A stretch of 64,000 nt of DNA from Myxacorys almedinensis A (GTDB taxonomy: Bacteria > Cyanobacteriota > Cyanobacteriia > Leptolyngbyales > Leptolyngbyaceae), in NCBI RefSeq assembly GCF_010091945.1, contig NZ_WVIE01000007.1, positions 1-64,000 of the forward strand. Reading direction: 5' to 3'. Position numbers and translations under genes: made by a program. Shown here one piece after another: positions 1-8,259 of the stretch. How positions within the stretch are numbered: the first letter of the stretch is position 1; every line of letters starts with the position of its first letter. The notes under the pieces were generated by a model. That model saw only the letters and a program-made list of their open reading frames with translations. It was not told where the DNA came from and did not search any database.

Positions 1-51
1 TCGAAGGAATTTTACAACTCTTTCAAACGTAGTCTCAGCTTTCTTTTTGCG

Positions 52-879
52 CTACCTTCCGTTCGTCGAACTCACGTTAAATTGAAGGACTTGGTTTAAT
101 TTGCCGCTCTGGTAGCCTTCTAAATCTAGCGTTGTGTACAGAAAACCATAGGATTTGAAGGCTTCGATCAGGGTTGGCAAATCCGTTTGCAAGACGAATT
201 CTTTGACCTGATCGGGCAGCACTTCGATACGAGCGGTGTCTCCTTGCGATCGCACTCGAATATTTTTCCAACCCAACCGTCTCAAATACACCTCGGCTCG
301 ACCGACGCGCTGAAGTTTCGCGATCGTAATCTCTTCCCCGTACGGAAACCGGGAGCTAAGACACGGTTGAGCGGGCTTATCCCAGTAGGGCAATCCTAGG
401 TATTTGGCGATTTCTCGCACCTCGGCTTTGGTAACGCCGACTTCCGCTAAGGGCGATCGCGCCCCTCGTTCCTTTGCTGCCTGAATTCCCGGTCGATAAT
501 CGTGTAGATCATCGGCATTGACACCATCAACGACGTAAGGATACCCCCACTGAAGTGCCAACGGCTTTAGAGTATCGTGCAGTTCGCTTTTGCAAAAATA
601 GCAGCGATTCACGGGATTTGCGGCATAGTTTGGATTGTCTAATTCGTGAGTTTGAACAATCTGATGAGCAATGCCGATGGCTGCCGCTTGCGCGATCGCA
701 TCTTCGAGGTCTTCGGGGAGTAGAGAGGGAGATTCGGCAGTCAGCGCGATCGCACCGTCGCCCAACACGTCGTAGGCAATCTTGGCAACCAACGCACTGT
801 CAATGCCGCCAGAATACGCAATCAGCGCATTTTTCATCTCGGCAAACAAGGCTTTAAGTTGGTCAAGTTTTTGCATCAT
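52..879 (-). CDS. larE: LarE-type ATP-dependent sulfur transferase (PP-loop)
   Basis: LarE adenylates and thiolates the pyridinium dinucleotide precursor of the nickel-pincer cofactor. The PP-loop SGGIDS lies at residues 23-28 when translation starts at the ATG near 879. The open frame extends to a TTG at 936, but the ATG gives 275 aa, the usual length. Three cysteines stand out: a CxxC pair (C93, C96, in NRCYFCK) and C173 in PCLSSR. That pattern is known from LarE forms that hold a [4Fe-4S] cluster, whereas the Lactobacillus enzyme sacrifices one cysteine. No larB or larC lies in the window, so the pathway context is not visible. The family call is firm; the thiolated substrate is inferred. 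Confidence 0.88.
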   Translation of the reverse strand: MMQKLDQLKALFAEMKNALIAYSGGIDSALVAKIAYDVLGDGAIALTAESPSLLPEDLEDAIAQAAAIGIAHQIVQTHELDNPNYAANPVNRCYFCKSELHDTLKPLALQWGYPYVVDGVNADDLHDYRPGIQAAKERGARSPLAEVGVTKAEVREIAKYLGLPYWDKPAQPCLSSRFPYGEEITIAKLQRVGRAEVYLRRLGWKNIRVRSQGDTARIEVLPDQVKEFVLQTDLPTLIEAFKSYGFLYTTLDLEGYQSGKLNQVLQFNVSSTNGR

Positions 880-1074
880 TTTTTGGAATCGTCTGTTAAA
901 ACCGTCTGTTGGAACCGTCGAGGGTTGGCTCGGCAACGATGTTTAAATTAGCCCATAAAAAACAAGCAACGAATCATTAGGAGCGCAATTAGCCTTATCA
1001 GTCTCCCACGATCGCTGCTTGCCTAAAATTCTACGAAACGTAAAATTCTATGGGTTGTTTTGGGCACTCAAGCC

Positions 1075-1302
1075 CTAGTCATCATAGATCCGGCACTCAG
1101 CCGCATCAGGGTTGTCATCACAGTACTGTTCCAAAGAGTTTTTGGGCTTGACTTGGCGCTTGTGAGAAGCTTCGGCTTGAAGTTCTTCTACCGCATCCCA
1201 AGCGGCAGCACACTCACCAGAAGTTGTGCCGCTAATGTCGCACACAGACCGCGCATTATCACGCTCTTCTTCAATTTTCTTTTCGATATCGTTGATCGTC
1301 AT
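1075..1302 (-). CDS. cp12: Calvin cycle redox switch protein CP12
   Basis: CP12 is a small, largely disordered protein that ties GAPDH and phosphoribulokinase into an inactive complex in the dark, shutting down the Calvin cycle. At 75 aa this is the normal cyanobacterial length. All four redox cysteines are present (C21, C31, C61, C70), so both disulfide loops can form. The core AWDAVEELQAEASH at 34-47 is the family signature, and the C-terminal acidic tail that enters the GAPDH active site is intact. It is monocistronic, with a 392-bp upstream gap shared with a divergent FIST gene. Confidence 0.95.
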   Translation of the reverse strand: MTINDIEKKIEEERDNARSVCDISGTTSGECAAAWDAVEELQAEASHKRQVKPKNSLEQYCDDNPDAAECRIYDD

Positions 1303-1694
1303 AGATACTCATCCTTTGTTGAAGGGAAGCTAACTTGAATCCTCAAAGAATTCGAGAGAGTAGGTTTCTGTAACCCAATTGGTTGCTCACCCAAATCACT
1401 ATTTCTGTGATACGCGAGATTGACAACACTTTTCCTAAACCCAACCAAAACATTTAAGATTCGAGGAGCCGTGAGCCAAACAACCGTTTCGCTTGATTAA
1501 GATCTTAATCGCGATCGTTACTCTATATTAACCTGTTTATTCTCTGTCCTTCATGGTCAACTGACTTGCCAACGCAGATCTCTGACCATAGCAGTATTCG
1601 GTTTTGATGCACAGCGATCGCGCTTTAGTACACTAGATAATGATGAGAGCATCTGCCTTACGGCATCCTCGTCCACCGTTAGCGGAAAACTGCC
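1303..1694. promoter_or_regulatory. Divergent cp12/FIST intergenic region with a 16-bp palindrome
   Basis: This 392-bp gap must hold the promoters of cp12 (minus) and the FIST gene (plus). The clearest element is a perfect 16-bp palindrome, GATTAAGATCTTAATC, at 1495-1510. It lies roughly midway, as expected for an operator serving either or both genes. No open reading frame of note was seen. The regulator is unknown. Confidence 0.4.
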
Positions 1695-2999
1695 ATGTCA
1701 GACCCAATCTCCGACTCTATGAAATGGGCAAGCGCCTTATCCACTCGTCCTTTTCTAGAGGCAGCCGTCGAGGAGGTGGTGATGCAAGCCCAAGCGATGC
1801 TACAAGCCCGGGCTGATGTGGGATTTGTATTTATTTCTTCAGCGTTTGCCAGCGAGTTTTCGCGGCTGCTGCCGTTGCTGCAAGACAAGTTGCCGGATGT
1901 GCCGTTGGTGGGGTGTAGTGGCGGCGGCGTGATCGGCGTGACTTTGCGAGACAAGGTGCTAGAAGTTGAGGGCGAACCGGCGTTGGGGTTGACGTTGGCA
2001 CACTTGCCTGGGGTGCAGGTCAAGCCCTTTCATATTATTGGCGATGAACTCCCCGATTTGGACAGCCCGCCACACACATGGGCAGATCTGATTGGCGTTG
2101 CGATCGCAGAGCAGCCCCAGATTATTTTGTTTGCCGACCCATTTTCTGCCAAAATCAATGATCTGCTTCAGGGCTTGGATTATGCCTATCCTCAGGCTGC
2201 AAAAATTGGGGGTTTGGCGAGTTCTGGAATGCTGGGTGGCTCGTCGGGGTTGTTTTGCAATCAGCGGTTTTACCGGGAAGGAACGGTAGGGGTGGCGCTG
2301 AGCGGCAATATTGCGATCGATACGATCGTGGCTCAGGGCTGTCGTCCGATTGGTCAGCCCTACTGGGTGACGGAGGGAGAACGCAATATTATTCTGGGGC
2401 TGAAACAAGATGATGGGTCAGGAGATGTGACGGCGACGTGCCCTGGGAGCCGAACCCCGCTCGAACTGTTGCAGAATTTGGTACAAGGTTTAGACGAAGG
2501 CGATCGCGAGTTAGCCGCGCAAGAAAATCGCATTTTTATTGGCATTGCTCAGAATGAATTTAAGCAGACCTTGGATCAAGGAGATTTTCTAATTCGCACC
2601 CTGATGGGGGTTGACCCTCGCCTCGGCGCGATCGCCCTTGGCGATCGCATTCGTCCGGGGCAGCGCATTCAGTTTCATCTGCGCGATTCTGAAACTTCAG
2701 CAGACGATTTAGAAATGCTGTTAAAGCGCTATCGGCAGTCGCGATTGGCATCGTCGTTCGATGGGGAGCCGCGATCGCAGCCATCGGGCGCGCTGATGTT
2801 TGCCTGCTTGGGGCGAGGGGAAGCTCTTTATGGAGAACCCAATTTTGATTCGCAACTCTTTAGTGAGTATGTCGGTGATGTTCCAGTGACGGGGTTTTTC
2901 TGCAACGGCGAAATCGGACCGGTAGGCAGCAGCACGTTTTTGCATGGGTATACCTCTGTGTTTGGCATTTGCCGCACCAAAGATGAACCAGAAAGATAG
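1695..2999 (+). CDS. FIST domain (FIST_N/FIST_C) sensory protein
   Basis: FIST proteins are thought to bind small ligands, possibly amino acids, and often feed signals to two-component systems or chemotaxis. This 434-aa protein is a stand-alone FIST_N (about 1-220) followed by FIST_C (about 225-425). The N-domain carries glycine-rich VGCSGGGVIG near 75-85, and the C-domain ends with the FxCNGEIGP...LHGYTSVFGI block typical of the family. There is no kinase, GGDEF or membrane segment. trmB follows about 28 bp downstream on the same strand, so co-transcription is likely without an evident functional link. Confidence 0.85.
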   Translation: MSDPISDSMKWASALSTRPFLEAAVEEVVMQAQAMLQARADVGFVFISSAFASEFSRLLPLLQDKLPDVPLVGCSGGGVIGVTLRDKVLEVEGEPALGLTLAHLPGVQVKPFHIIGDELPDLDSPPHTWADLIGVAIAEQPQIILFADPFSAKINDLLQGLDYAYPQAAKIGGLASSGMLGGSSGLFCNQRFYREGTVGVALSGNIAIDTIVAQGCRPIGQPYWVTEGERNIILGLKQDDGSGDVTATCPGSRTPLELLQNLVQGLDEGDRELAAQENRIFIGIAQNEFKQTLDQGDFLIRTLMGVDPRLGAIALGDRIRPGQRIQFHLRDSETSADDLEMLLKRYRQSRLASSFDGEPRSQPSGALMFACLGRGEALYGEPNFDSQLFSEYVGDVPVTGFFCNGEIGPVGSSTFLHGYTSVFGICRTKDEPER

Positions 3000-3027
3000 A
3001 ATTTGAATTTTGTGTTGGAAATTATTT

Positions 3028-3696
3028 ATGGCGCTTGTTCGTGTGCGTGAGCATGTTAATCCCCTCAGTCGCAAATACCAAGATCCAGTGGAGATGCCAG
3101 ACTGGAAGACGGTGTATAAAGATGCAGCCCAGCCGCTACACCTCGATGTTGGGTGTGCGAGAGGAAAATTTGTCCTAGAGATGGCGCAGCGCGAGCCAAG
3201 CTGGAATTTCTTAGGATTAGAAATTCGAGAGCCGTTAGTGCATCAAGCGCTTAGCGCAAAGCGCAACTCCGCCGGAACTGCCCATCGGGACGAACTAGAA
3301 TTAAAGAATTTGCATTATTTATTCTGCAATATTAATACGTCTATTCGTCCGCTCTTAGCATCGCTGGAGGCTGGAACCCTAAGCCGAGTCAGCATTCAGT
3401 TTCCTGATCCGTGGTTTAAGCGCAAGCATCAGAAACGCCGCGTGGTGCAGCCCGAAATTGTGGATGAACTCTCGAAATATTTGATTCCGGGGGGCACAGT
3501 ATTCGTGCAGTCTGATGTGCTAGATGTGGCACAAGAAATGGTCGATCGGTTTTCTGAACATCCTGCCTTTGTGCGTCAAGCCGCAGATTGGCTGCTAAAA
3601 AATCCGTTTGAAGTTCCAACTGAGCGGGAGGTGGGGGTTTTGTCGTTAAGCAATCCGGTGTATCGTGCTTTATTTTTAAGGAAATTCTCTTCATAA
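3028..3696 (+). CDS. trmB: tRNA (guanine-N7-)-methyltransferase
   Basis: TrmB methylates N7 of G46 in the variable loop of tRNAs using S-adenosylmethionine. The SAM-binding motif LDVGCARGKFVLEMA lies near the N-terminus, and the family signature PDPWFKRKHQKRR sits about two thirds of the way along. Length is 222 aa. The frame runs on to a TTG at 3010, but the ATG at 3028 starts the conserved sequence. The gene follows a FIST gene closely. Its TAA stop lies inside a HIP1-centred palindrome. Confidence 0.95.
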   Translation: MALVRVREHVNPLSRKYQDPVEMPDWKTVYKDAAQPLHLDVGCARGKFVLEMAQREPSWNFLGLEIREPLVHQALSAKRNSAGTAHRDELELKNLHYLFCNINTSIRPLLASLEAGTLSRVSIQFPDPWFKRKHQKRRVVQPEIVDELSKYLIPGGTVFVQSDVLDVAQEMVDRFSEHPAFVRQAADWLLKNPFEVPTEREVGVLSLSNPVYRALFLRKFSS

Positions 3697-3713
3697 GGTG
3701 CGATCGCACCTTA
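3694..3713. terminator. HIP1-centred palindrome at the trmB stop
   Basis: TAAGGTGCGATCGCACCTTA is a perfect 20-bp palindrome built on GCGATCGC, and its first three bases are the trmB stop codon. It would fold into a hairpin at the 3' end of the message. No T-run follows, so termination or mRNA stabilisation is inferred only. Confidence 0.45.
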
Positions 3714-3814
3714 AAGCACCTTAAAGCAAGCGTCTGAACCCTACCCCTGATTTGAAGGGCAATCTGCTGATCTCGTTACAAAAGATTAAGTCGCAAATCA
3801 CTGAATATTTTAGT

Positions 3815-5023
3815 ATGTTGATGAATACATACGCGTTGACCGAAATGAATACCGATCAACTGGATTTTTCGCGCCCGCTTATCTCAGTTATCATTCCTGC
3901 CTATAACGCTGAAAGCTTTATTGCAACAACCTTACAGTCTGTTTTAACCCAAACCTACCCATGCCTTGAAATTATAGTTGTGGATGATGGTTCCACCGAT
4001 CGCACCGTTGAAATCGTTCAAGCCCTTGCTAAAACCGATCCACGAATTATTTTATTGCATCAAGCAAATGCGGGCGTGGCTACTGCTAGAAACCTAGCTA
4101 TTCAGGCGTCTAGAGGAGAATTTATCGCACCGCTGGATGCCGATGATATTTGGTATCCAGAAAATTTAGAAAAGCAGCTTCAGGTAATGTTGCGCTCGGA
4201 TGAATCGGTCGGGTTAGTCTATGCCTGGTCTATCTACATCACGGAAGACGATGCCCTCACCCCCACCTGCCAAATTAACTGTGTTGAAGGAGAAACCTAC
4301 ATTCCGCTTTTGCATGGAAATCTATTAGGCAACGCCAGTTCCTGTCTGATCCGCCGTAGTTGTTTCGAGCGGATTGGCGGATATAACGCTGAACTTAAAG
4401 AGCAAAATGCCCAGGGTTGTGAAGATTGGGACTTGTATCTTCGCATCGCCGAACAGTATCAGTTTCGCGTTGTGCCAGAGATTCTCATCGGCTACCGCCA
4501 GGTGATTGGCAGCATGTCGTTTGACTGTGAAAAAATGATGCGATCGTGCGAACTGGTTCTATCGCAGATCCAACAGCAATACCCAGAGATTCCGACCAAA
4601 GTGTTTCGGTGGACAAGAAGCAACTTTAATTGGTATTCGGCGCTGCGGTGTGAGCAACAGGGCGATCGCTCGAAGACAATCGCTTATCTTTTCCAGGCGG
4701 CTCGGCTAGACTATTTGCCTTTGTTGCGTCCGAGGTTTTACAGCATGATGCTGAGTAGTCTGCTCGTGCTGCTTTGGCAACACACCCTGGCAGTGCTAGG
4801 GCTGGGCGATCGCGCTCAACCAAAATCACCTCGGTCGCCGTTTAGACAGACTCAACTGACGCTGGCAGAACTGAACCAAATTCAGGCAAGAAAGCATCAG
4901 CAGTTCCCGCGCAAGCAGTATGGTGATTTTCTCCGGCATAGATGGCGCTCTGTGCGGCAAGAGATCGGTACGCTGTCAGGTCAGCAGACCCAGGTTGATG
5001 AAGTGCTGTCTATGCCCAGGTAG
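3815..5023 (+). CDS. Family 2 glycosyltransferase
   Basis: This is a GT-A fold glycosyltransferase, probably adding sugars to a cell-surface glycan. The N-terminal catalytic domain begins with ISVIIPAYNA, continues through VVDDGSTDRT, and has the metal-binding DxD-like motif in PLDADD. The acceptor side keeps the GCEDWDLYLRI block. A C-terminal segment of about 130 residues has one hydrophobic stretch (MMLSSLLVLLWQHTLAVLGL) that may anchor it at the membrane. The ATG at 3815 was chosen; ATGs at 3821 and 3845 and a TTG at 3752 are alternatives. It converges with a PMT-type glycosyltransferase. The substrate is unknown. Confidence 0.82.
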   Translation: MLMNTYALTEMNTDQLDFSRPLISVIIPAYNAESFIATTLQSVLTQTYPCLEIIVVDDGSTDRTVEIVQALAKTDPRIILLHQANAGVATARNLAIQASRGEFIAPLDADDIWYPENLEKQLQVMLRSDESVGLVYAWSIYITEDDALTPTCQINCVEGETYIPLLHGNLLGNASSCLIRRSCFERIGGYNAELKEQNAQGCEDWDLYLRIAEQYQFRVVPEILIGYRQVIGSMSFDCEKMMRSCELVLSQIQQQYPEIPTKVFRWTRSNFNWYSALRCEQQGDRSKTIAYLFQAARLDYLPLLRPRFYSMMLSSLLVLLWQHTLAVLGLGDRAQPKSPRSPFRQTQLTLAELNQIQARKHQQFPRKQYGDFLRHRWRSVRQEIGTLSGQQTQVDEVLSMPR

Positions 5024-5053
5024 GTTATCTGTTGGTTGCCATTCCTGATGGCT

Positions 5054-6574
5054 TTAAATCCACGATCGCAACCACATTCGCATCTGATACCCCTGTTCCG
5101 ATAACGGCAATCCTAAGTAAACCGGCATCCAAAAGATAAATGCCGCCACGACCAGCACGACGATCCACATCGCGGCAAATCTAAGGTGATAAATGCTTAA
5201 CCAGCGATCGACAAACCACGCCAACGCCATTGTGGCAAAGACTGATGCCCCCATATAGTGGTACAAAAATACACAGCGAGATACGGGCATCCACGGTAGC
5301 AAATTTGCCATGTAGTTGACAAACAAGAAAACTCCGATCCACAGTTCCTTGGCTGGAAGAAGACGGGTTCTCGGTGCATAAGCTGTTGCCAAACTGGGTA
5401 GTGCCTTCCAGTTCTCGATTAGCACCCAAACCAGAAGCGCGATCGCGCCTGACGAAAGCCACCACAACACCGGATTGCCCATGGCATGGACATCGTAAAC
5501 CACCCGTCCGGGGGCTAGAGTCAAGGTAGAACCCGTGGTCGGCAGTGGATCGCCAACTTTGGTCACTTGGTAGAAATATGCCACTGGGCGCAGCATTAAA
5601 ATCCAGCTATACCAAGTCGAACAATAGGGATGAATGTTAGAGCCGCTCCCGACTCGCCGATGGTATGAGAAGATTTGTTGTTGCACTTCGGTGAAACTAA
5701 ATTCTGGATTCAGGTGGATGTGCGGAATCCAAATTAGGCGGTAAACGATCGCCGGAATCACACCAAAACAAAGCAACAAATAGAGTGGATTAATCTGCGT
5801 TAGACGATACAAGGGAGCGGTTGAATTTGATACTTCTTGGGATTGATTGAGCGGCGGGTGTTGCCCTAGTTTTGCTTGTCTTTGTACGGGTATGTTTTGG
5901 TATTGAATAGAACCTAAAAACCGCAAAATCCATGCGAGTATCCACAGTAAAAATACACCGAATAAAAACCAGAGTCCATTCCATTTGATGGAGGCTGAAG
6001 CGGCAAAAAAGATTCCCGATCCGCTCAACCAAAGCAGTAAGTTTTTACGTGATTTGGCGCGGAGTGCTAACAGAAAAAGTAGCTGCCCCAACAATCCGAA
6101 GATGACGAGGTAGACATTGTTCAAGGCATACCGAGACTCGACTAGAAAGAGTCCGTCAAGCGCGGCAAACAGCCCTGCAATTAACGTAAACCTGCGCCGA
6201 AAACTAAGCTGGTAGGCGATTCCAGCGATTACCAAAGGAATAAAAGATCCCGTCAGTGCATTGAGCCAGCGATAGCTCCATGGGCTTAATGGCGAGCCTG
6301 TCAGCGAGTTAACCGTGTCTTTTCCAACCGGAAACTGCTGAGCGATCCAAATGCCGATCGCAATGAGGTACTTGCTTAAGGGTGGATGCCCATCAAAAAA
6401 CCTTTTTTGCGTGAGATAGTTATTCGCAAAGTTTGCATAGTAAACTTCATCAAATACCAGGGTGTTAAAGCGCCCAAGTCCCCAAAATCTCAAACCGAGA
6501 GAAACTAGAAAAATGCTAATGAGTCCACCCCAGAACCACCAGTTTAGCTGTGCTGCTTTTTGAGACACTCGCAT
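5054..6574 (-). CDS. PMT-family (dolichyl-phosphate-mannose mannosyltransferase-like) membrane glycosyltransferase
   Basis: Multi-pass membrane GT39/PMT-type enzyme that would transfer a sugar from a polyprenyl-phosphate donor to protein or lipid on the periplasmic side. The first luminal loop has FDEVYYANF (catalytic FDE), followed by GHPPLSKYLI, both hallmarks of the family. About ten hydrophobic segments follow. The C-terminal part holds the HxxxMxNPxxWW-like loop and the FLYHYMG motif. The frame opens at a TTG at 6598; the ATG at 6574 is preferred. Length of about 506 aa is normal for cyanobacterial members. The acceptor is unknown. Confidence 0.85.
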   Translation of the reverse strand: MRVSQKAAQLNWWFWGGLISIFLVSLGLRFWGLGRFNTLVFDEVYYANFANNYLTQKRFFDGHPPLSKYLIAIGIWIAQQFPVGKDTVNSLTGSPLSPWSYRWLNALTGSFIPLVIAGIAYQLSFRRRFTLIAGLFAALDGLFLVESRYALNNVYLVIFGLLGQLLFLLALRAKSRKNLLLWLSGSGIFFAASASIKWNGLWFLFGVFLLWILAWILRFLGSIQYQNIPVQRQAKLGQHPPLNQSQEVSNSTAPLYRLTQINPLYLLLCFGVIPAIVYRLIWIPHIHLNPEFSFTEVQQQIFSYHRRVGSGSNIHPYCSTWYSWILMLRPVAYFYQVTKVGDPLPTTGSTLTLAPGRVVYDVHAMGNPVLWWLSSGAIALLVWVLIENWKALPSLATAYAPRTRLLPAKELWIGVFLFVNYMANLLPWMPVSRCVFLYHYMGASVFATMALAWFVDRWLSIYHLRFAAMWIVVLVVAAFIFWMPVYLGLPLSEQGYQMRMWLRSWI

Positions 6575-6677
6575 AAGAGTTTGACCGATCGAGTTCAACC
6601 TTCAAGCATACTGACGTTCTTCTTGGATTGAACAAGAAATTCTGGCTTTAGGGACTTGATTAATCTCCCAAAATAGT

Positions 6678-6695
6678 TAAACAATAGTTTACAAA
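6678..6695. promoter_or_regulatory. Possible HLR1-like (RpaB) site upstream of the response regulator
   Basis: TAAACAAT, two bases, then TTTACAAA matches the two-half-site layout of the HLR1 element bound by RpaB. The second half is perfect and the first matches at 6 of 8 positions. It lies about 190 bp upstream of the NarL-type gene and about 105 bp upstream of the divergent PMT gene. This is a weak prediction by eye. Confidence 0.25.
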
Positions 6696-6881
6696 AATGG
6701 AGGCGATGGGCTTTACTCTATAAACAAACTAACGGCTCTAAATAAAGCTCCATACCTGCCTACTGTTGATCTAGACGTTTGCCTCAGATTGGTTCACCTC
6801 AGGTTAATTCTGACTCATACGCTATCGGCTCTGCTCGTTCAACCCTCGTCTACCGACCCCACTTTCGGAGGTATTTAACTC

Positions 6882-7610
6882 ATGATTCGCGTACTGCTAG
6901 CGGATGATCAACATCTCATTCGAGAAGGACTTAAAGCATTGCTAGAGCAGGAACCTGATTTGGAGGTGGTTGCCGATGTGAACAATGGTTGTGATGCGAT
7001 CGCAAAGGTAGAAGCGTTGCAACCCGATGTGGTGCTGATGGACTTGACCATGCCCAAAATGGATGGGATTACCGCCACGCAAACCATCTGCGAACGATTT
7101 CCGCATATTCGGGTGCTCGTGCTGACGGCATCGGATGATGTAGACTCGATCAAACAGGCGCTACAGGTGGGGGCGCGGGGCTATCTCCTCAAAGATATGT
7201 CTCCCGATGAGCTTGCAAATGCGGTGAGAACAGCCTATCGAGGCTTTACTCAACTCAGTCCTGGGATTTTGCAAAAAGCCATGACTCCGGTTGAGGTGGC
7301 AAGCCCATCGCCAAAACATTTTGCAGATAGCCTGTCGGGGCAGTCAGCGAGCAATGTTCTGCCGTTTAATTTGGCGCATCGACGGGCAGCAGAGACAGAT
7401 TTGCCGATCGGATTTTTGAAGCTCACAGCGCGTGAACGGCAGGTGCTCAAGCTGATCGCGGGAGGGTCTAGCAATCGAGAAATTGCTCAAACCCTGGATA
7501 TTTCTGAAGGAACTGTGAAAAATCATGTGGCGAGTATTTTAGGTCGCCTCAATTTGCGCGATCGCACCCAAGCTGCGATCGTTGCCAATTCTGTCATGTC
7601 TCTTCTGTAA
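6882..7610 (+). CDS. NarL/LuxR-family response regulator
   Basis: Two-component response regulator and DNA-binding transcription factor. The receiver domain (1-120) has the acidic pocket at D8/D9, phosphoacceptor D54 in VLMDLTMP and the conserved lysine in LLKDMSP. A linker of about 45 residues leads to a LuxR-type HTH starting LTARERQVLKLIAGG and including GTVKNHVASIL. A GGAGG Shine-Dalgarno about 11 nt upstream supports the ATG. No histidine kinase is adjacent, so its partner is unknown. The 3' end carries tandem repeats. Confidence 0.93.
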   Translation: MIRVLLADDQHLIREGLKALLEQEPDLEVVADVNNGCDAIAKVEALQPDVVLMDLTMPKMDGITATQTICERFPHIRVLVLTASDDVDSIKQALQVGARGYLLKDMSPDELANAVRTAYRGFTQLSPGILQKAMTPVEVASPSPKHFADSLSGQSASNVLPFNLAHRRAAETDLPIGFLKLTARERQVLKLIAGGSSNREIAQTLDISEGTVKNHVASILGRLNLRDRTQAAIVANSVMSLL

Positions 7611-7655
7611 GTGCGATCTGTCTGTAAGTGCGATCTGGAAGTGCGATCGCGCTTC
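7605..7655. repeat. Tandem 16-bp repeat plus near-palindrome at the 3' end of the regulator gene
   Basis: CTGTAAGTGCGATCTG occurs at 7605-7620 and again at 7622-7637. A near-palindrome, GAAGTGCGATCGCGCTTC, follows at 7638-7655, centred on a HIP1 core. The first copy contains the stop codon of the response regulator. The hairpin could end transcription. Confidence 0.6.
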
Positions 7656-7716
7656 GTCAGGAACCTTGAATACTGATTGATTAGAATTATCCGCACGTCG
7701 GTTTTTGTGTTACAAG

Positions 7717-8031
7717 ATGCTGGCGGAGATTAAAGCAATTGATATTCCTGTGTTAGCGGAGATGACGATGACTCACCTTTTGATGGATTTGCCACTGCTA
7801 GATTTGCCGACTTTGGCAGCAAATGCGACCCACGCAAGCGACGCGCTGCAAGCAATTCATGGGCACCTGTCAGATGATTGGCTAGTGTTGGCTCAGCAGT
7901 TTAAAGAAACTGACCTGCCCGGAGAAGTGGGGAAGGCATGGGGACATTTTGTCAAGACGGGTCAGGTTTGGGCACTTTTGGCAGGCTTGATTGTTGGCTA
8001 CCTGGCACGGGCGCTCACGTCTTACGGCTAA
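7717..8031 (+). CDS. Small conserved protein with a C-terminal membrane anchor
   Basis: I do not recognise a function. The protein is about 104 aa from the ATG at 7717 (frame open from a TTG at 7705; ATGs at 7762 and 7768 are possible). It has a leucine-rich N-terminal half, an acidic middle, and a single C-terminal hydrophobic helix (VWALLAGLIVGYLARAL) ending in a short basic tail. That suggests a tail-anchored inner-membrane or thylakoid protein. It lies between a response regulator and argH on the same strand with gaps of 100-230 bp, so it is probably its own unit. Confidence 0.55.
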   Translation: MLAEIKAIDIPVLAEMTMTHLLMDLPLLDLPTLAANATHASDALQAIHGHLSDDWLVLAQQFKETDLPGEVGKAWGHFVKTGQVWALLAGLIVGYLARALTSYG

Positions 8032-8259
8032 GAGCATTGACAGTCTGAGAATGGCTCAGGCAGCTTGGAGGATTCATCCCAAGATGAAGCAGTACCAAAA
8101 CGGTAGTGCCGAAACTCGGTACTAAAACCCGATGGTGGTTTCGCGAGACTCATTTTGCGTTTGGTATTTAGTGTGTATAGTTTGCAGTGCGCCATTTTAG
8201 ATTTCTAGTTTGCTGTAGGCTAAGGAGTTGTGATTTATCCCTCCCCGGAGTAGATTCTC

